Below are positions 34,095 to 46,267 of a DNA stretch of 64,000 nt, in pieces. Within the stretch, counting starts at the first letter, position 1; each line of letters opens with the position of its first letter. Source of the DNA: Ailurus styani (Eukaryota; Chordata; Mammalia; Carnivora; Ailuridae); assembly GCA_002007465.1 (NCBI GenBank), contig LNAC01000746.1, forward strand, positions 679,704 to 743,703. The letters run 5' to 3'. The position numbers were made by a program, and so were the translations under genes. Below the pieces are notes generated by a model. That model saw nothing but the letters and a program-made list of their open reading frames with translations, had not been told where the DNA came from and made no database searches.

Positions 34095-34300
34095 TGAATT
34101 AAGTTTACCTTTTTAAAGATTTTATTTGTTCGAGAGAGAGCACGAGCAGTGAGGGAGGAGCAGAAGGAGAGAGACAAGCAGACTCTGCACTGAGCCCACG
34201 CAAGGTTCAATCCTACAACCCTGAGATAAGACCTGAGCTTAAACCAAGAGTCGGATGCTTAACCGACTAAGCCACCCACCCACCCCCTGAATCAAGTTTA
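34095..34300 (-). repeat. Older CAN-SINE with 1-mismatch target duplication
   Basis: Reverse-oriented SINE 34108-34287, from 'ttaaagattttatttgttcg' to 'aagccacccacccacccc'. Flanks are tgaattaagttta (34095-34107) and tgaatcaagttta (34288-34300). Its diverged body and mutated duplication indicate an older insertion. Confidence 0.85.
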
Positions 34301-34745
34301 TTTAAATCATTTTCTTAAAGCCCAAATTATGAAAATATGTTAGATTTCTCTGTGTATATATATGCACCTTCTTCTTTTTCTCTGTGGATATTCTGTATCA
34401 CCAGTGGCTTGGCACCATACTGCTTATAAATGTTCTCTCTTATTAATGGAGCCTTGTTGAGAGCAGAGGAAAGAGGGGCTATGTGATATTATACTTTGCT
34501 CGTATTGTCGTTGTTGTTGTTGTTGTTATTTAATCCCAGTTCAAGTTATGTTTTACTACTTGAAAAAAATTCCAAAAATCCTGTCTAATTGACTACTGAA
34601 TGTTGTGAGACTCAACTTGATTTGTCTTAAAACTCTCCGGGAATCACTGGAAAATACTTCTAGGCCAGAGGAGGTCCTTGCCATTTTATTTGTTTGAAAT
34701 GAAAGAATCCCTTTTCAGTGGGTTAAATTGGGAGGTTCTCTCTCT

Positions 34746-34971
34746 TGCCTGTGTTTTTTTTTTTTTTTAAAGATTTTATTTATTTATTTCACAGCGGGAG
34801 AGAGATCACAAGGAGGCAGAGAGGCAGGCAGAGAGAGAGAGGGGGAAGCAGGCTCCCTGCGGAGCAGAGAGCCCGACGCGGGCCTCGATCCCAGGACCCT
34901 GAGATCATGACCTGGGCCGAAAGCAGAGGCTTTAACCCACTGAGCCACCCAGGCGCCCTGCCTGTGTTTTA
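34746..34971 (-). repeat. CAN-SINE, young, perfect 12-bp target duplication
   Basis: Reverse SINE 34758-34959 with long T tail. Duplication tgcctgtgtttt at 34746-34757 and 34960-34971. The body (cacagcgggagagagatcac, gagcccgacgcgggcctcga) is nearly identical to the copy at 46052, suggesting one active subfamily. Confidence 0.93.
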
Positions 34972-35818
34972 AGACGTAAGCCTACCCATATTGGAAGCAC
35001 AGATAAGAACAGAGGAATGCCTGCTTATGTGTATGCTTGGATTTCCACCTTCTTTAGTTTGGCTAAATGACCTCCAAATCCAAAAGGACTTTATTCTAGA
35101 AATTTCAAGAATGGACATTCTCATATGATGGTATATTTTCATTTCCTTGTTTGTCATTTTTGGTTCAATCCACAAACTTGTACTGAGTGTCTGTTCTGCT
35201 TGGTTCACTGAAGGGGCCCAGAAAAGAAGGCACATGGATGTTACCATGATTAGGAGCCCCAGAGCACATGGTGCGTGGGGAACCTAGGAGGTAAACCATT
35301 ATGCCTCCACTTAGAACCAACAATATGGTGTTCAGGAAAAATGGAGATGTGGGGCCTTGTTCAAAAAATTACTAAGATTTCAAGACAGTGACAGCAGAGC
35401 CCAAGCATGGAACCTTTCTGAGTGTGAACTCTGTGCAACCTCACTGGTCAGGGACCCATGAAGCTGCCTCGCCCCTTCCAGGTGGAATGAGATCGGTGCC
35501 AAACAAAGGCAGAGTTCAATGTTTTGGGAGTCTACAAAAACAAATGACCAGTTCTGATGGTTGGGAAACCAGAATGTTTAGGGGAACTTCTGGGAGTATG
35601 GATTAGATTTAAGAAGACTGGAATTTTAAAAAAGGAATTTTTCCTATTGTTAATTGTATAATATCTGTCACGGAAGTTGTCATGAGGTGTTTAACTCAAA
35701 TAGACAAGTTTTTTCAATTGATATGTACTAAGTTTGAAGGGTGATTATTTGTAATAAAGAACAATGGAATGATCCCAAAGAAACCAGAGTTTATAGTGAA
35801 AAATCTCTTGTCTCCTAG

Positions 35819-35940
35819 TTATCCAGAAGGATTTGGAGTGGACCCCAAGCCTAGAATGACTCCTTATCATCAAGTCTTTCTTTCTCCAAATGAGGAAGGG
35901 AGAGAAAAAGGAGAGGAAGACTTCCCAAGTTTGAGTGATG
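35819..35940 (+). CDS. WDFY4: WDFY4 exon 15 of window
   Basis: Acceptor ctcttgtctcctag|T and donor ATG|gtacat, a weak match to the consensus. The first base completes Ser, then YPEGFGVDPKPRMTPYHQVF through EGEEDFPSLSD, one base over; 122 nt. The YPEGFG motif followed by an acidic/lysine linker marks the switch from solenoid to linker. Confidence 0.88.
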
Positions 35941-37224
35941 GTACATTATATTTGTTGTTTATTTTTGGGAAAGTGGGTGGGTGGTGGTAAATTCTGGGTT
36001 GCACTCTTCAACTCCGTGGGACTTGGTCAGACTAAGAACTTGGCGGACTTACTATAAAATTCCAGGGGGCTTTACCAGAAGGTGATTTCATTTCTCAGGA
36101 GGTCTCTTGAATTTTCCTTCGGACTGCTAGATAGGGGAACTGGAATGTCATCTCACCTCGTTCAAACTAGCTCTCTCTCAACTTACTTCTCTAGAAAATG
36201 GAAATGGAGTAAGAGATTCCTGATTCCTATGAGATTTTTGGCTTGATGGAGTTGATTTTTGGATTTTCTAACATCAAATCAAGTTAAAGAGATTGGCAAT
36301 TAAAAAAAATTGCAGGCAGATTCATGTGTTTAGGAATTGCTCTTTTTTGATCCAGGAAGCTTCAACAGACTTTCTTCCACCACTTTGGTTTGCCGACTGT
36401 GCCACTTATCTTCTGATACCAGAGAGTGGGCACAAGGGTCTCTGTCTTCTGGTCATGTAGGTGCCCAAAACCAGTGCATAAAACTGTTGTGAATTTAAAG
36501 TGTACTCTGACACTGTGTTAATTACACTATGAACATTCATATTTTGGGTTTGGCTTGTAAAGTGGATGGAGCAATGTCCATCCACCTAGAGCAAGAAAAA
36601 TGGACTATAGAGGAGTGACTCCGTGGTCCAGGATCCAAGGATGTTCAGGCATTTAGGGAACTATAATTATGGGACATAGCAGGTAGATCTGGGCTGATAG
36701 ATTGGTCTATATCTGGCAAATCCAGGGCACTGAGATTGGTGGGTGGTGGGAAGCATGATTCAGTGTCAGGGAAGATGAGTGGCTTGGGTCCTGGGTCCCT
36801 AGCCATGGTTTTGGGCTTGATGTCCATTCTTTTGAGGGGCCAACATAAAAGGTACATTAGAAGGAACTGTTGGGGAGGTGGTATTTGGTTAGATAGAGCT
36901 TACACAGGTATTTTTCTGTTTGGTATCTAATGGAATTGGGGGGTAGGAGAAAGAGACTCCTTGTGCCCCTCAATCATGTTTCCCAGCTCTGAACATCTGA
37001 GGCAGGCAGGACTTGGTGGTGGGCAGTTAGGGGTGGAAGAAAGGCCAGCTCCCTTGGATGTTGGTAGCATTGTCTATATACTGACTGCTTCCTGGCCAGA
37101 ACTTGCAAGCTTGAGTGCTATTCAAGAAAGATGCAATAAAAGCAGCCATGACGCACCATCTCCTGGCCCTTGCTGGGAGAGGCACCAAGGCCATCCTGAC
37201 TGTGTGATATGCTCTCTCTGTTAG
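35941..37224 (+). other. intron 15 of window
   Basis: A 1284-bp intron with no repeat or gene recognised. Confidence 0.7.
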
Positions 37225-37410
37225 TCCAGCACAACATCCAAAAGATGGTGCGGACCCTGTGGCAGCAGCTCGTGAAACAGAGGCGGCAGGAGCTGGAGGA
37301 CACCTGCAAGATTGATCTCTCTGTGAAACCTGGAGAGAGCGAAGTGAAGATTGAGGAGATTACCCCACTCTGGGAGGAGACGATGCTCAAGGCCTGGCAG
37401 CACTACTTAG
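37225..37410 (+). CDS. WDFY4: WDFY4 exon 16 of window (weak donor)
   Basis: Acceptor atgctctctctgttag|TC and donor TAG|gtctct, which lacks the usual purine at +3 and G at +5. Two bases complete Val, then QHNIQKMVRTLWQQLVKQRR through EETMLKAWQHYL, one base over; 186 nt. WQQLVKQRRQELEDTCKIDL is a long charged helix. The end is fixed by phase: the next exon begins with two bases that complete Ala. Confidence 0.88.
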
Positions 37411-37902
37411 GTCTCTGTCCACTTGGCTCTAGGGAGCAGACTTGCTGGGTCTCATAGATGCAGACTTCTCCAAAGTTTCATTCAGGGCCCAGAGCCTTTT
37501 CCAACCACATCTTCTCTCTCATCCCTTTGGTGGGTGGGATGTACAACCCTGAGACCTCATGAAACTTTGCTCACAAAGAATGAATGCTACTTTGCATCCT
37601 GGGTGAAAGGAAGGCCAGAGAAGCAAGCAGATTCTAGTAATCTCTTAGAGAGAGTGGATGCCATGTCAGAGCTCTATCCTAGAACCCTAGCCTAGAGCTT
37701 AGGGTTCTAGGTCTTGCCCTGATATTCACCCACCAGCTTTGAAATCTTGTACCAAGTCGTGTGGTGACCTGGACTCAGGCTCCTCATGTACCAAGTGAAA
37801 GTTTTCATCCTTAAGATATTAATGTTCCTTGAATTCTTTTAGTGACTCCACATTTTCCCCTTCATATGAATTAATACAGCTGTAGGAATGTTGTTTTAAT
37901 TT

Positions 37903-38020
37903 TCAAATTTTTAAAAAATTTTATTTTTAAGTAATCTCTACACCCAATGTGGGCTCGAAATTACAACCCTGGGATCAAGAGTTGCACACTCTACTGGCTG
38001 AGCCAGCCCACCCACCCAGA
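37903..38020 (-). repeat. Old CAN-SINE fragment
   Basis: 'aaaattttatttttaagtaa' then 'tctctacacccaatgtgggc' and 'tggctgagccagcccaccca' is a diverged reverse SINE without the pyrimidine tract of the young copies. No clear duplication. Confidence 0.7.
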
Positions 38021-38469
38021 ATTTTGTTTTTAAAGTGGTCATTGCTCCTAAATTATAGCTCATATACTTGTTTTAAGTCTTCCAGCATCACAAAATTCAC
38101 AGTGATTCAAGAGTTTGTTATTTCCATGTGTATCAACCCACACTGCCCGGTGATACAGAACTTTTATTTCATTGGCTTTCTAAACTAGCCCTGGAAAATA
38201 TGTATGTATGTACAGGCCTATGTATATTCACGTGTAATTTGAGGTCAAAATGTCAGATTCCATTTCAGGGAAAAGTTTAATGAAATAGGACATCTATCCC
38301 CATACACATACAGTGAATCAAGCAGTGAGGTGGACCTCAGCACTTGCTTACAAATGGCTCTTTTTCTGCCAATAATCACATATTAAAAATTCTTTACATT
38401 TGAAAATTCTGTACAACCTGTGTTTTAAATACATAATCTTATTTACTCTTCATGACACCAGAATGAGGA

Positions 38470-38580
38470 TAGATGCTCTTATCCCCAGTTTATAGGATGA
38501 GAACACAGGAACTTCAGCTAATTTTTCCAGCATCTCACTTTGAGTCAGTGGAGCTAGGAGTCTAAGCAGTGTCTGGTGAC
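38470..38580 (-). repeat. MIR element
   Basis: 'atccccagtttataggatga' then 'gaacacaggaacttcagcta' is a reverse MIR core. Confidence 0.6.
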
Positions 38581-38768
38581 CCTGAAACCCGCATTATATG
38601 TGTTAGAAGACAGCAGTGTGTGCTTGTAGCCTGGGCTATTCTCCTTACTGGAGGTGGCTCACTGGGCTTGTGCCCCTGGCTGGCCCTTTGAAAGCCAGGC
38701 CAGTTGTAGATTAGTGCGTACTCTCCTCTCAACTTCACCTCTGACAGTTTTTGCTTCCCTGTTCCTAG

Positions 38769-38905
38769 CATCTGAGAAGAAGTCGCTGACCAGTCGCTCG
38801 ACTGTGGGACACCACAGCAAAGTGTCTTCATGGAGTGGTAGCTTGTCTTCGGCCATGAGGCTGATGCCCGGGCGGCAGGCCAAGGACCCTGAGTGCAAGA
38901 CAGAG
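38769..38905 (+). CDS. WDFY4: WDFY4 exon 17 of window
   Basis: Acceptor gcttccctgttcctag|CA and donor GAG|gtgagc. Two bases complete Ala, then SEKKSLTSRSTVGHHSKVSS through PGRQAKDPECKTE, ending in phase 0; 137 nt. Serine/lysine-rich and probably disordered, ahead of the PH-BEACH part that lies beyond the window. It is the last exon found. Confidence 0.89.
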
Positions 38906-40829
38906 GTGAGCTCAGACCCCTTTCCTTAGAGAAGCATCAGGAATTTGTTCCAAGCCCCATGAGGCATGTCTTTTCTCTCTGTTGTTTTTGGACATGATCT
39001 GATTCCATATTCTTCTGAGCATGTAAGTTATGCATGTGACTTTCCAGCTGAGATGACGTCTAGGAGAGCCAGGTTTTAGGCTGGCTTTAACTTGAAGTGA
39101 ATATGGGCTCCCCTTGAGCTCCAAGAGCGGGTAGGTGTTCCTTATAGCATTAAAACCCAAATCAGTCCTTGTTCCCACACTCCTTTTGAGTCAGGTGTGC
39201 TCGGAGAGCTCTAGCTCTCAGCTCAGCAGGAGGGAGGAGGACCATCTCACAGTGCGTATGGCTGCGCCCCAGAAACTGGAGCATCCCCATCTGGGTCCAA
39301 GCACTTGCTCCTGACCAGCAGGGGTCCAGCGCTTCTTCCTCTGGCTTCACCCTGGAACTTCTGTTCCTTGACCAAATCACCTCTGTCCCCAGGGGGTCAG
39401 TTCAGTCTGGCTGTGGCCACCAGGGAAGGGACGGCTGGGATGCTGGGTATGGGGATGCATTGCATAGGAACCCTTGCATGCTACTGATGTGCATCTTCCC
39501 AGTCCCCTGCCCCCTCCCAGGTCACTGTCATTGGCATGGCTCAGTCGCCTCTGAGTCCTGGGGAGCTTGGTTGAGAAATGGTTTATCTGAAAGAAGCTGG
39601 ACTAGATTGCAATGTTTGAAGTCCCTGTAGGTCCATAAATGGCTTGCAACAGTTTGCTCTGGGCTCACATTGAGAGATCTGGAGGCAAAAATATTTTAAA
39701 TTGCCTCTGTCTTTGGCGAAGGCAGGCTGCTGAAGATACTGTCTTCTTTTCAGTTGAGGTCTCCATTCATTCATTCACTCAACAAATACTTATTAAATGT
39801 TTACTTTGTACCCTTCTGTAAGCTCTGAGGTTACAGAAGAGAGAAAATCTGACATAGTCTCTGCTTTCATGGAGACTGCAATTTAGGGGGTGAAGATACA
39901 CAATAAGCAGATACATAATCTGTAAATACAGAGGGTGCTAATTGCAATGAGGAAAAATGGAGCAGGGTAAGTGGGAAAGGGTGGATATTTACATGAAGGG
40001 GGTCAGAAGCCCTCTCTGTAGGAGAAGAGAAATGAGGAAGAGACTCTAGAAAGAGCGGTCAGGCAGAGAGGACCACCAGACAAAGGCACTGAGACAGGCG
40101 TGGGCTGGTTGTTCTAAGGAAGCAAAGAACAGTGTGGCCAGACTAAAGTGGGGAGAGGGCAACCGCAGGGGATGTCTCCCTTGGCTGTCACCATCAGGAA
40201 CACCTGTGCTTTTCCAGAGCAACTCCCGAGCACCAGGACTTCTGTTGCAGTTACACTTCTCTGCACAGTCATCTGGGCACTCCGGAGCTCAGGGAGGTAA
40301 CTGGTAACTGTGGCCCAGCTCTTGTGACTACACACACCTAGCCCCATAAATTTCTGCAAAAACGCATGCACAAATCCCCTCCCTGCTTCTGCCTTTCTGT
40401 TGGAACATCGTCTGTCTTTGATCTGATTGAGTCATCCTGTCTTCAGTTTATATTATCTTATGGACTTCTTAAAGACAAAGTAGATACTTTGTACTTGATA
40501 CAAAGTAGACTATGTTTTAATTTTAAAAATGAACTGTGTCTTTGCTTTGGAGCAAAAGTAACCAGTATACCAGTATACCAGTAACTGTCTGGGCTGGCCG
40601 CAGTGCCTGGTACAGAGGAGGCCCTTAAAGAATGTGTGCAGCACTGTGTGGAGCGAGTGAATAAAATGCTTTTCCTCTTTTCACTGGGATGAAACTCAGC
40701 CTCCTTCCCATCTTGCACCCATCACTCATCCTCGTGAGAGGCCTTTGTTGCTAACAGAAGGCACAACTTCTCAGGTACATATGTAGACTGTGATGTCATA
40801 GGAGAAGAGCATCAACTATTTGCCCTGGG

Positions 40830-41230
40830 GTCTGTTTAATTATTTTTAAAAATTAATTTTGATTATTACAGCTGATTACACCTCAGTGAGCAATGTAATT
40901 GATATTTTCTAATGTATCCCAAGGAACATTTTGTACAACACGCTTTTTGTTGTTGAAGGTTAAAGACTCCGTTATTGGTTTTTGCCTAAATATGCCCACA
41001 TCATTAGTCCCTCCAGTGAGAAGGTCGCCATCTGGAAAAAGCAGCATGGAGACATTATTCAGGCACGAGTGCATGAAATTGGTGTTTCTGCATCTTCTGT
41101 CTCTCTTCTGGAAAGAAGAGGCTTGTAATTAAAGGAGTTGGTTTGGGAGGAAACATTATTCATTTGGTGTTATTCCTTATCATGTCAGCGGCTGACAGCT
41201 CTGCAGCACTGATAAATTGTTCCTTGGAGT
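40830..41230. promoter_or_regulatory. Candidate conserved noncoding element
   Basis: A repeat-free block with dense TAAT-type sites ('taattatttttaaaaattaa', 'attacagctgattacacctc', 'gcttgtaattaaaggagttg') and unusually ordered, non-repetitive text. It contrasts with the surrounding decayed DNA. This is a reading by eye only; no alignment was possible. Confidence 0.25.
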
Positions 41231-43069
41231 GAGACATACAATGTACCATTTCTAATTCCTCTTACCTATCTTTGTTTTCAGTAGAAAATGTCTTCCTCTT
41301 GGCAGGTGAGCTGAACTTGGGGGCGAGGCTGGCAGGATGGAGATTATGTCTCCCTTTTTCTCTCCTGACCCCATCACAGGCCCCTCTGGGAGCAGATGGT
41401 GAGCTTGTGGCTACCCCTGGGGTGGATGAAGGCCGTGGGGGTCAGCCTGTTGGACAGCGCTGGGGATCTTAGGCTCCCTTGAAGCCACCACAGGCCAAGG
41501 GTGGGGCCCTGGAAGCTTCTCCCTCATGTCCACCCTCCATTTAGAGCTACCTAGAGCGTGTACCCTGGCCAGCCGCTCCTTCCCCCAGCACTGTGTGCAG
41601 CTTGCCAACTCGGTTTTAGACTTTCTTGTTTAACAATACGTCAAAAAAACATCAACATCTCATTGGGTTTCTTAGCTCTGATAGACACACCATGGCAGTG
41701 TATGCTGTTAACATTATGGGGAAGCAGGTGAGGGGTTGACAGAATCCCCTGGACTCTCTTTGTAACTTTTCTGTAAATGCAGAATTACTCCAAAAGAGTT
41801 TTCTTTTTTAAAGAAAGAGCATCAGCAAATGGAAAAGAGGCAGACAGGACACAAGAGGCTGGGTGGGAAGAGGCTGCGAGGCTGAGTGGGTACGAGGCCT
41901 GTGAGCAGGAGGCCGATGGAAGTTATTGCAGGACGCAGGGAGGACGACTTGGCTCATGTGAGATGTGTCCGGAGTGAGGGCTTGAGTAGTGGGGCAGTGG
42001 GACGTTTCCGTTTGTAGGGGTAGGGTTGGAGGTTAGAGCCCCTGATGGAAGGGCCAGGCTGGCAGCTGTGGCATCATTTAGATGGGAGATAATGGAGGCT
42101 GCAGGGGAAGGCGTAGGAGCAGCGGAAATCAAAGAAGACACACAAGAGAATTCTGTCGAACCAAGGCTGGGATGAGCAAAAGAAGAGGGCTGCCATAGAC
42201 AGAGGCCCTGGCCTCATTGTAATCAGGCAGTGAGGAGAAAGGACACTGGGGTGTGGCGGGTGTGGCATGTGTGTGACTCACATGGTTGGATCTGCGGAGC
42301 ACGGAGGAACAAGCCAGAGGAAGAGGGTTGAAAGTTCAGGGCACCCTCTAGTCTGGGTGGGCCCAGCTGCCTGACCTGTGTCTTGTTCAGCAAAGCGTGA
42401 GCTGGATTTCATGCCACTTTCCTCCTGGGATCAGTGGTACAGGTGTGGACAGCTGTTCCACGCGGGGGCCAGGTGGACGCTACCTGAGGAGGGAGACACA
42501 CACTCCTGCCTCCAAGAAAAGCTGAGGGGCTTACAGAGCAGTCAGATCCTCCGGACCAGGGCCAGGCCCAGTGTCCACGTTTCTGTGGCTTTGGAGTTCG
42601 CTGAGCAAGCTTCCGGTTGCTGTCTTCAAAGTGGACATGCCCAGGTAGGGAAGCCAGGGCTCTGTGAGAATTAATAGAAGGGATGAGAAAGCACCACAGC
42701 CAGAGGACACCAAAGTGAGACACATTTGCTCCAGGGTCCCTGGTCTCTAACAGCTGCTCTGTGGGTGAGCCCTCTGCCCACCAGGTAGACTAGGGCCTCC
42801 AGTAAGTCCATCCGTGCCCATGCGTGGGAACCTTGATCTCAGAGACCAGATGCTTATGTGGACGGGGTGATCGCAGACTTGACATTGGCTATCTCCCTGA
42901 GTGTGTGCCCAGGCCGCCGTCCCAGCCCCAGCCCCAGAGCAGCCTGCCCCTGGTGGAGGAGGAGATGCTGCTCCCAGGACCTAGGAGGCAGACGAATGAA
43001 GGGCAGCCCTGGCTCAGGTCCCTGACAAGGGAAATGACATTTTTGACCCTCCAGCTCTGAGCACTTTAC

Positions 43070-43330
43070 TCATTATCTCTTTTAAAAATCATTGTGAAAA
43101 ATTTCGAGCATATACCGCAGTAGAGAAAATAATAAGATAAATCCCCATGTATATATCCATCACTTCACATCCACAATGTTCAACTCATGGCCAATCTTGT
43201 CTCATCTCTATCACTACCCACTTTCCCCCACTGCACGGAATAATTTTGAAGCAACATCCCAGACATCATATCATCTCATGCATAAATGTTCCTGTATACT
43301 TATTTTCTCTTTAAAGAAATCACAAAACCC
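43070..43330 (-). repeat. Old L1 (L1M-type) relic
   Basis: 'atttcgagcatataccgcag', 'catggccaatcttgtctcat' and 'ttttgaagcaacatcccaga' then 'catcatatcatctcatgcat' parallel a familiar old L1 3' passage. Orientation is likely reverse. Confidence 0.5.
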
Positions 43331-45284
43331 AAATAAAAATTGCAGAAAGGGAAGCAAGTGTGCAGAATGGGAAGGCTTTAGCAGTCACTGGGGAAGTGAT
43401 CAAGCAGTTCCTGGTCTTTCTTTCTGGCGTGTTTGTTTTCATCTCCTGCTGCTGTGTGATTTTGGTCTTGCTGAGGCTGAAGGCACAATGAGCCTCAGAG
43501 AACTCGGTGCCCCTGTTTCCAGAAGGAGGGGAGGGACTGAGGAGGACACAACGCTTTTGAGTTTGGTGCTTCGGTGCCTCTGAGTTCAGGGGATGTGTGG
43601 GACTTTTGGTGGAAGCCTCAGCTGTCACTCACCTGGGGAAAGGCTCATGGGGCAGGAGAGCTCCAGGGCCAAGAAGAGATGTTTGAAAATAGAAAGAAAT
43701 GGGCTTTGACACGAAGGGAAGTCAGTGGTGGAGTAGCAGGTAGCAGCTGAGGAAGTCAAAATGCAACTGTGAAAACAGAAGTCAGACTTCCCAGAGCCTG
43801 TCTACTGTAAGTTTCAGTCAGAAATCTGTAAGAAATTTTAAAAATCTGAAATTCAGAAGATTGTCATGTGGACTGTTACTTAAACTTGTCGTAAATTCAA
43901 CATGGTATTTGTGGGCACGAGAGAAAGGACTTTCCCAGGAGATGAATGTGTCTTTAAGAGAGATGTGTGGAAGCAGGTGGCCTAAATCTGGGGGGAAATT
44001 GAGACACATGAGGACTTCTAAAATTAGGCCGGAGGACTTAGAGGGGGTGTGATCCTCACAGTATGTTGTTGCTGGCATGGCAGAGGGGCAGGGAGACAGC
44101 TTCTGTCAGCAAATCAAGAGAGGAACTAGAGGGACAAAACCACTGGAAATCATTGGAAAGAGAAGAGTGATTCAGAAAACCTAAAATCAAGCACTTGATG
44201 AGAAATGCTGTGTTGTTGGAAAACCCCATTGTGTTTGGTGGTGGGAAAAGGCTTGTGAACAAGTAATTAAATGGGACTATGTGTTAGAGGAATAAAACCA
44301 CTTGGACACAAATGAAGGTACGATTTAGAAAGAGACTTTGAAAAGTGTAAATCCCCCTATGGATGTAAGCACGGTGACTAAGGCCTTCTGCTAAATGGAA
44401 CCTTGGTTTTTATAATTGCTGTGGGCAAGGCTGCCAGTGACTTACTTTCTTCTGATGCTTTTCCAGAGATAACTGACCCTAAAAATAGTGTCACTCCCCC
44501 CAGCCTGGCTTAGAGCTCTTCATGATACGTCTGGACTAGAATTATTTCCAGAAAGGACTTCCGTCACACTCTGGTTGTAGGTGTATGAGGGAGCAAGAAG
44601 GAGAAAAATGATGAGGTCCACCATCTTATTTCTCAAGCCCTGAAGTTTCCTTTATCACTGAAGCTGAAGTTACATAGAATGAATCATGGCCTTGGTCTTG
44701 CAGGAAGTGTGTTCCAATGCCACACCCAGAATGGACCTTCCTGGAGGAGCAAGGTATCCAGTGGTGGAGGTGGGGACACAGCATCATAGGCTCATGGGAA
44801 GGCAGCCAGGCTGGAGCAACGCCTATGCGTGTGTGTGCATGTGCGCATGCGCTGCCCTTTAGGTTTTTTCAAGCGGTCTGGGCACCCAACCAGGGTGTTC
44901 TCTCTAATTTCCACTATTCCCTTGACATATTCACATGGGTGAATGTGCATGTGTGCGTGCACATGCACGCGCACACACACACACACATCATTCTTCAAAC
45001 AATCGAGGTTAGAACCCATTCATCACATTGTCATTGAGAGGTGACCAGGAAGGAGTTGGCTGGAACAAGAAACTCCATACCAGAAGTGAACATGGACAAC
45101 AGGTCCCACCAGCAGAGGATTTGAAAAAGCAGCAGCATCATCCACACAGCATTACCATCCAGAACAAGAGCAGAGGACAGTCATGGGCAGATGGAGATGT
45201 TGGCTTTTCTCTTTCCATCTTAAGGAAATCTTAAATGTTACTAGTCTACCAAAAGTCCTTGTTCCAGGAGTTTGAAAGATAGAA

Positions 45285-45720
45285 GTAAATGAACAAAGCA
45301 AACACTGATACCTTTAATGATGTTTCTTTACCATGTGCATCATTTGTGAGACATCCTTATCTTCATAATAGAAGGATAATTAACATCACTAATTATCTAA
45401 TTAAGTTCATTAAGCATCCACCAACGGTGCACCGTGAAGTTGACATTATGTTCTACTGTCAACAAATGCTTTTGATTTCTTAGGAAGTAATTAAAATGTA
45501 AATTAGCATGCAATTATATGCACAGGGGAAGTTTTGAATTAGATATTCATTTCAAAACTGCTTAGAGCAACATAGTTTTTGTTTTTTTCTTCAATAAAAG
45601 CCGACGTTTTGCTATTAATGGTATATATTAAAGTTGCCATTCTGTTGTTCAGTGTTCGAATCATTGCCAGGTTAGAGTACTTACATGACACAGAGTGTTT
45701 AGTTGATGTGTGTGTTACTC
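45285..45720. promoter_or_regulatory. Candidate conserved noncoding element
   Basis: An AT-rich, repeat-free block with many TAAT cores ('ggataattaacatcactaat', 'tatctaattaagttcattaa', 'aagtaattaaaatgtaaatt', 'agcatgcaattatatgca'). The pattern resembles deeply conserved developmental enhancers, but conservation itself was not tested. Confidence 0.25.
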
Positions 45721-46035
45721 TGCTTTGTGCTTTTGTTCTTATTTGATCATTTTATTTAACACGTTGGTTTGTGTCTTTTGTGTTTAAAAAAGTCACAACA
45801 GATTTTTTTTCTGAAAACCTTCTGTAACTTAAACCTCTATCTGACTTTGCCCTTTTTAAAGGTGTTTTGGGTCAAGCATTTTAATGTATTCTTTCCACCA
45901 GTTTAGATTAAGGGAATGTAATCAGTGGCTTGCTAAGTGCAGGTCGCACGCACACCCCTCCGTACGTAGGAAAGAGGGAAGCTGCACAGAGCAAACTTGT
46001 GGTCCAGCCATCCTTGATTGCAAGTTCACGTTTCT

Positions 46036-46267
46036 CAGCGCCTTGGTTTCTTTTTTTTTTTTTTAAGATTTTATTTATTTATTTCACAGCGGGAGAGAGA
46101 TCACAAGGAGGCAGAGAGGCAGGCAGAGAGAGAGGGGGAAAGCAGGCCCCCCGCTGAGCAGGGAGCCCGATGCGGGCCTCGATCCCAGGAGGCTGAGATC
46201 ATGACCTGAGCCGAAAGCAGAGGCTTTAACCCACTGAGCCACCCAGGCGCCCAGCGCCTTGGTTTCT
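46036..46267 (-). repeat. CAN-SINE, young, perfect 16-bp target duplication
   Basis: Reverse SINE 46052-46251. Duplication cagcgccttggtttct at 46036-46051 and 46252-46267. Nearly identical to the SINE at 34758. Confidence 0.93.

Larger units (their letters stand above)
33623..35818 (+). other. intron 14 of window
   Basis: Holds an older SINE (34108-34287), a young SINE (34758-34959) and a (GTT)n tract at 34508-34528. Other stretches (33623-34090, 34300-34740, 34975-35818) show no gene. Confidence 0.7.
37411..38768 (+). other. intron 16 of window
   Basis: Holds an old SINE (37903-38020) and a reverse MIR (38470-38580). The rest shows no gene. Confidence 0.7.
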
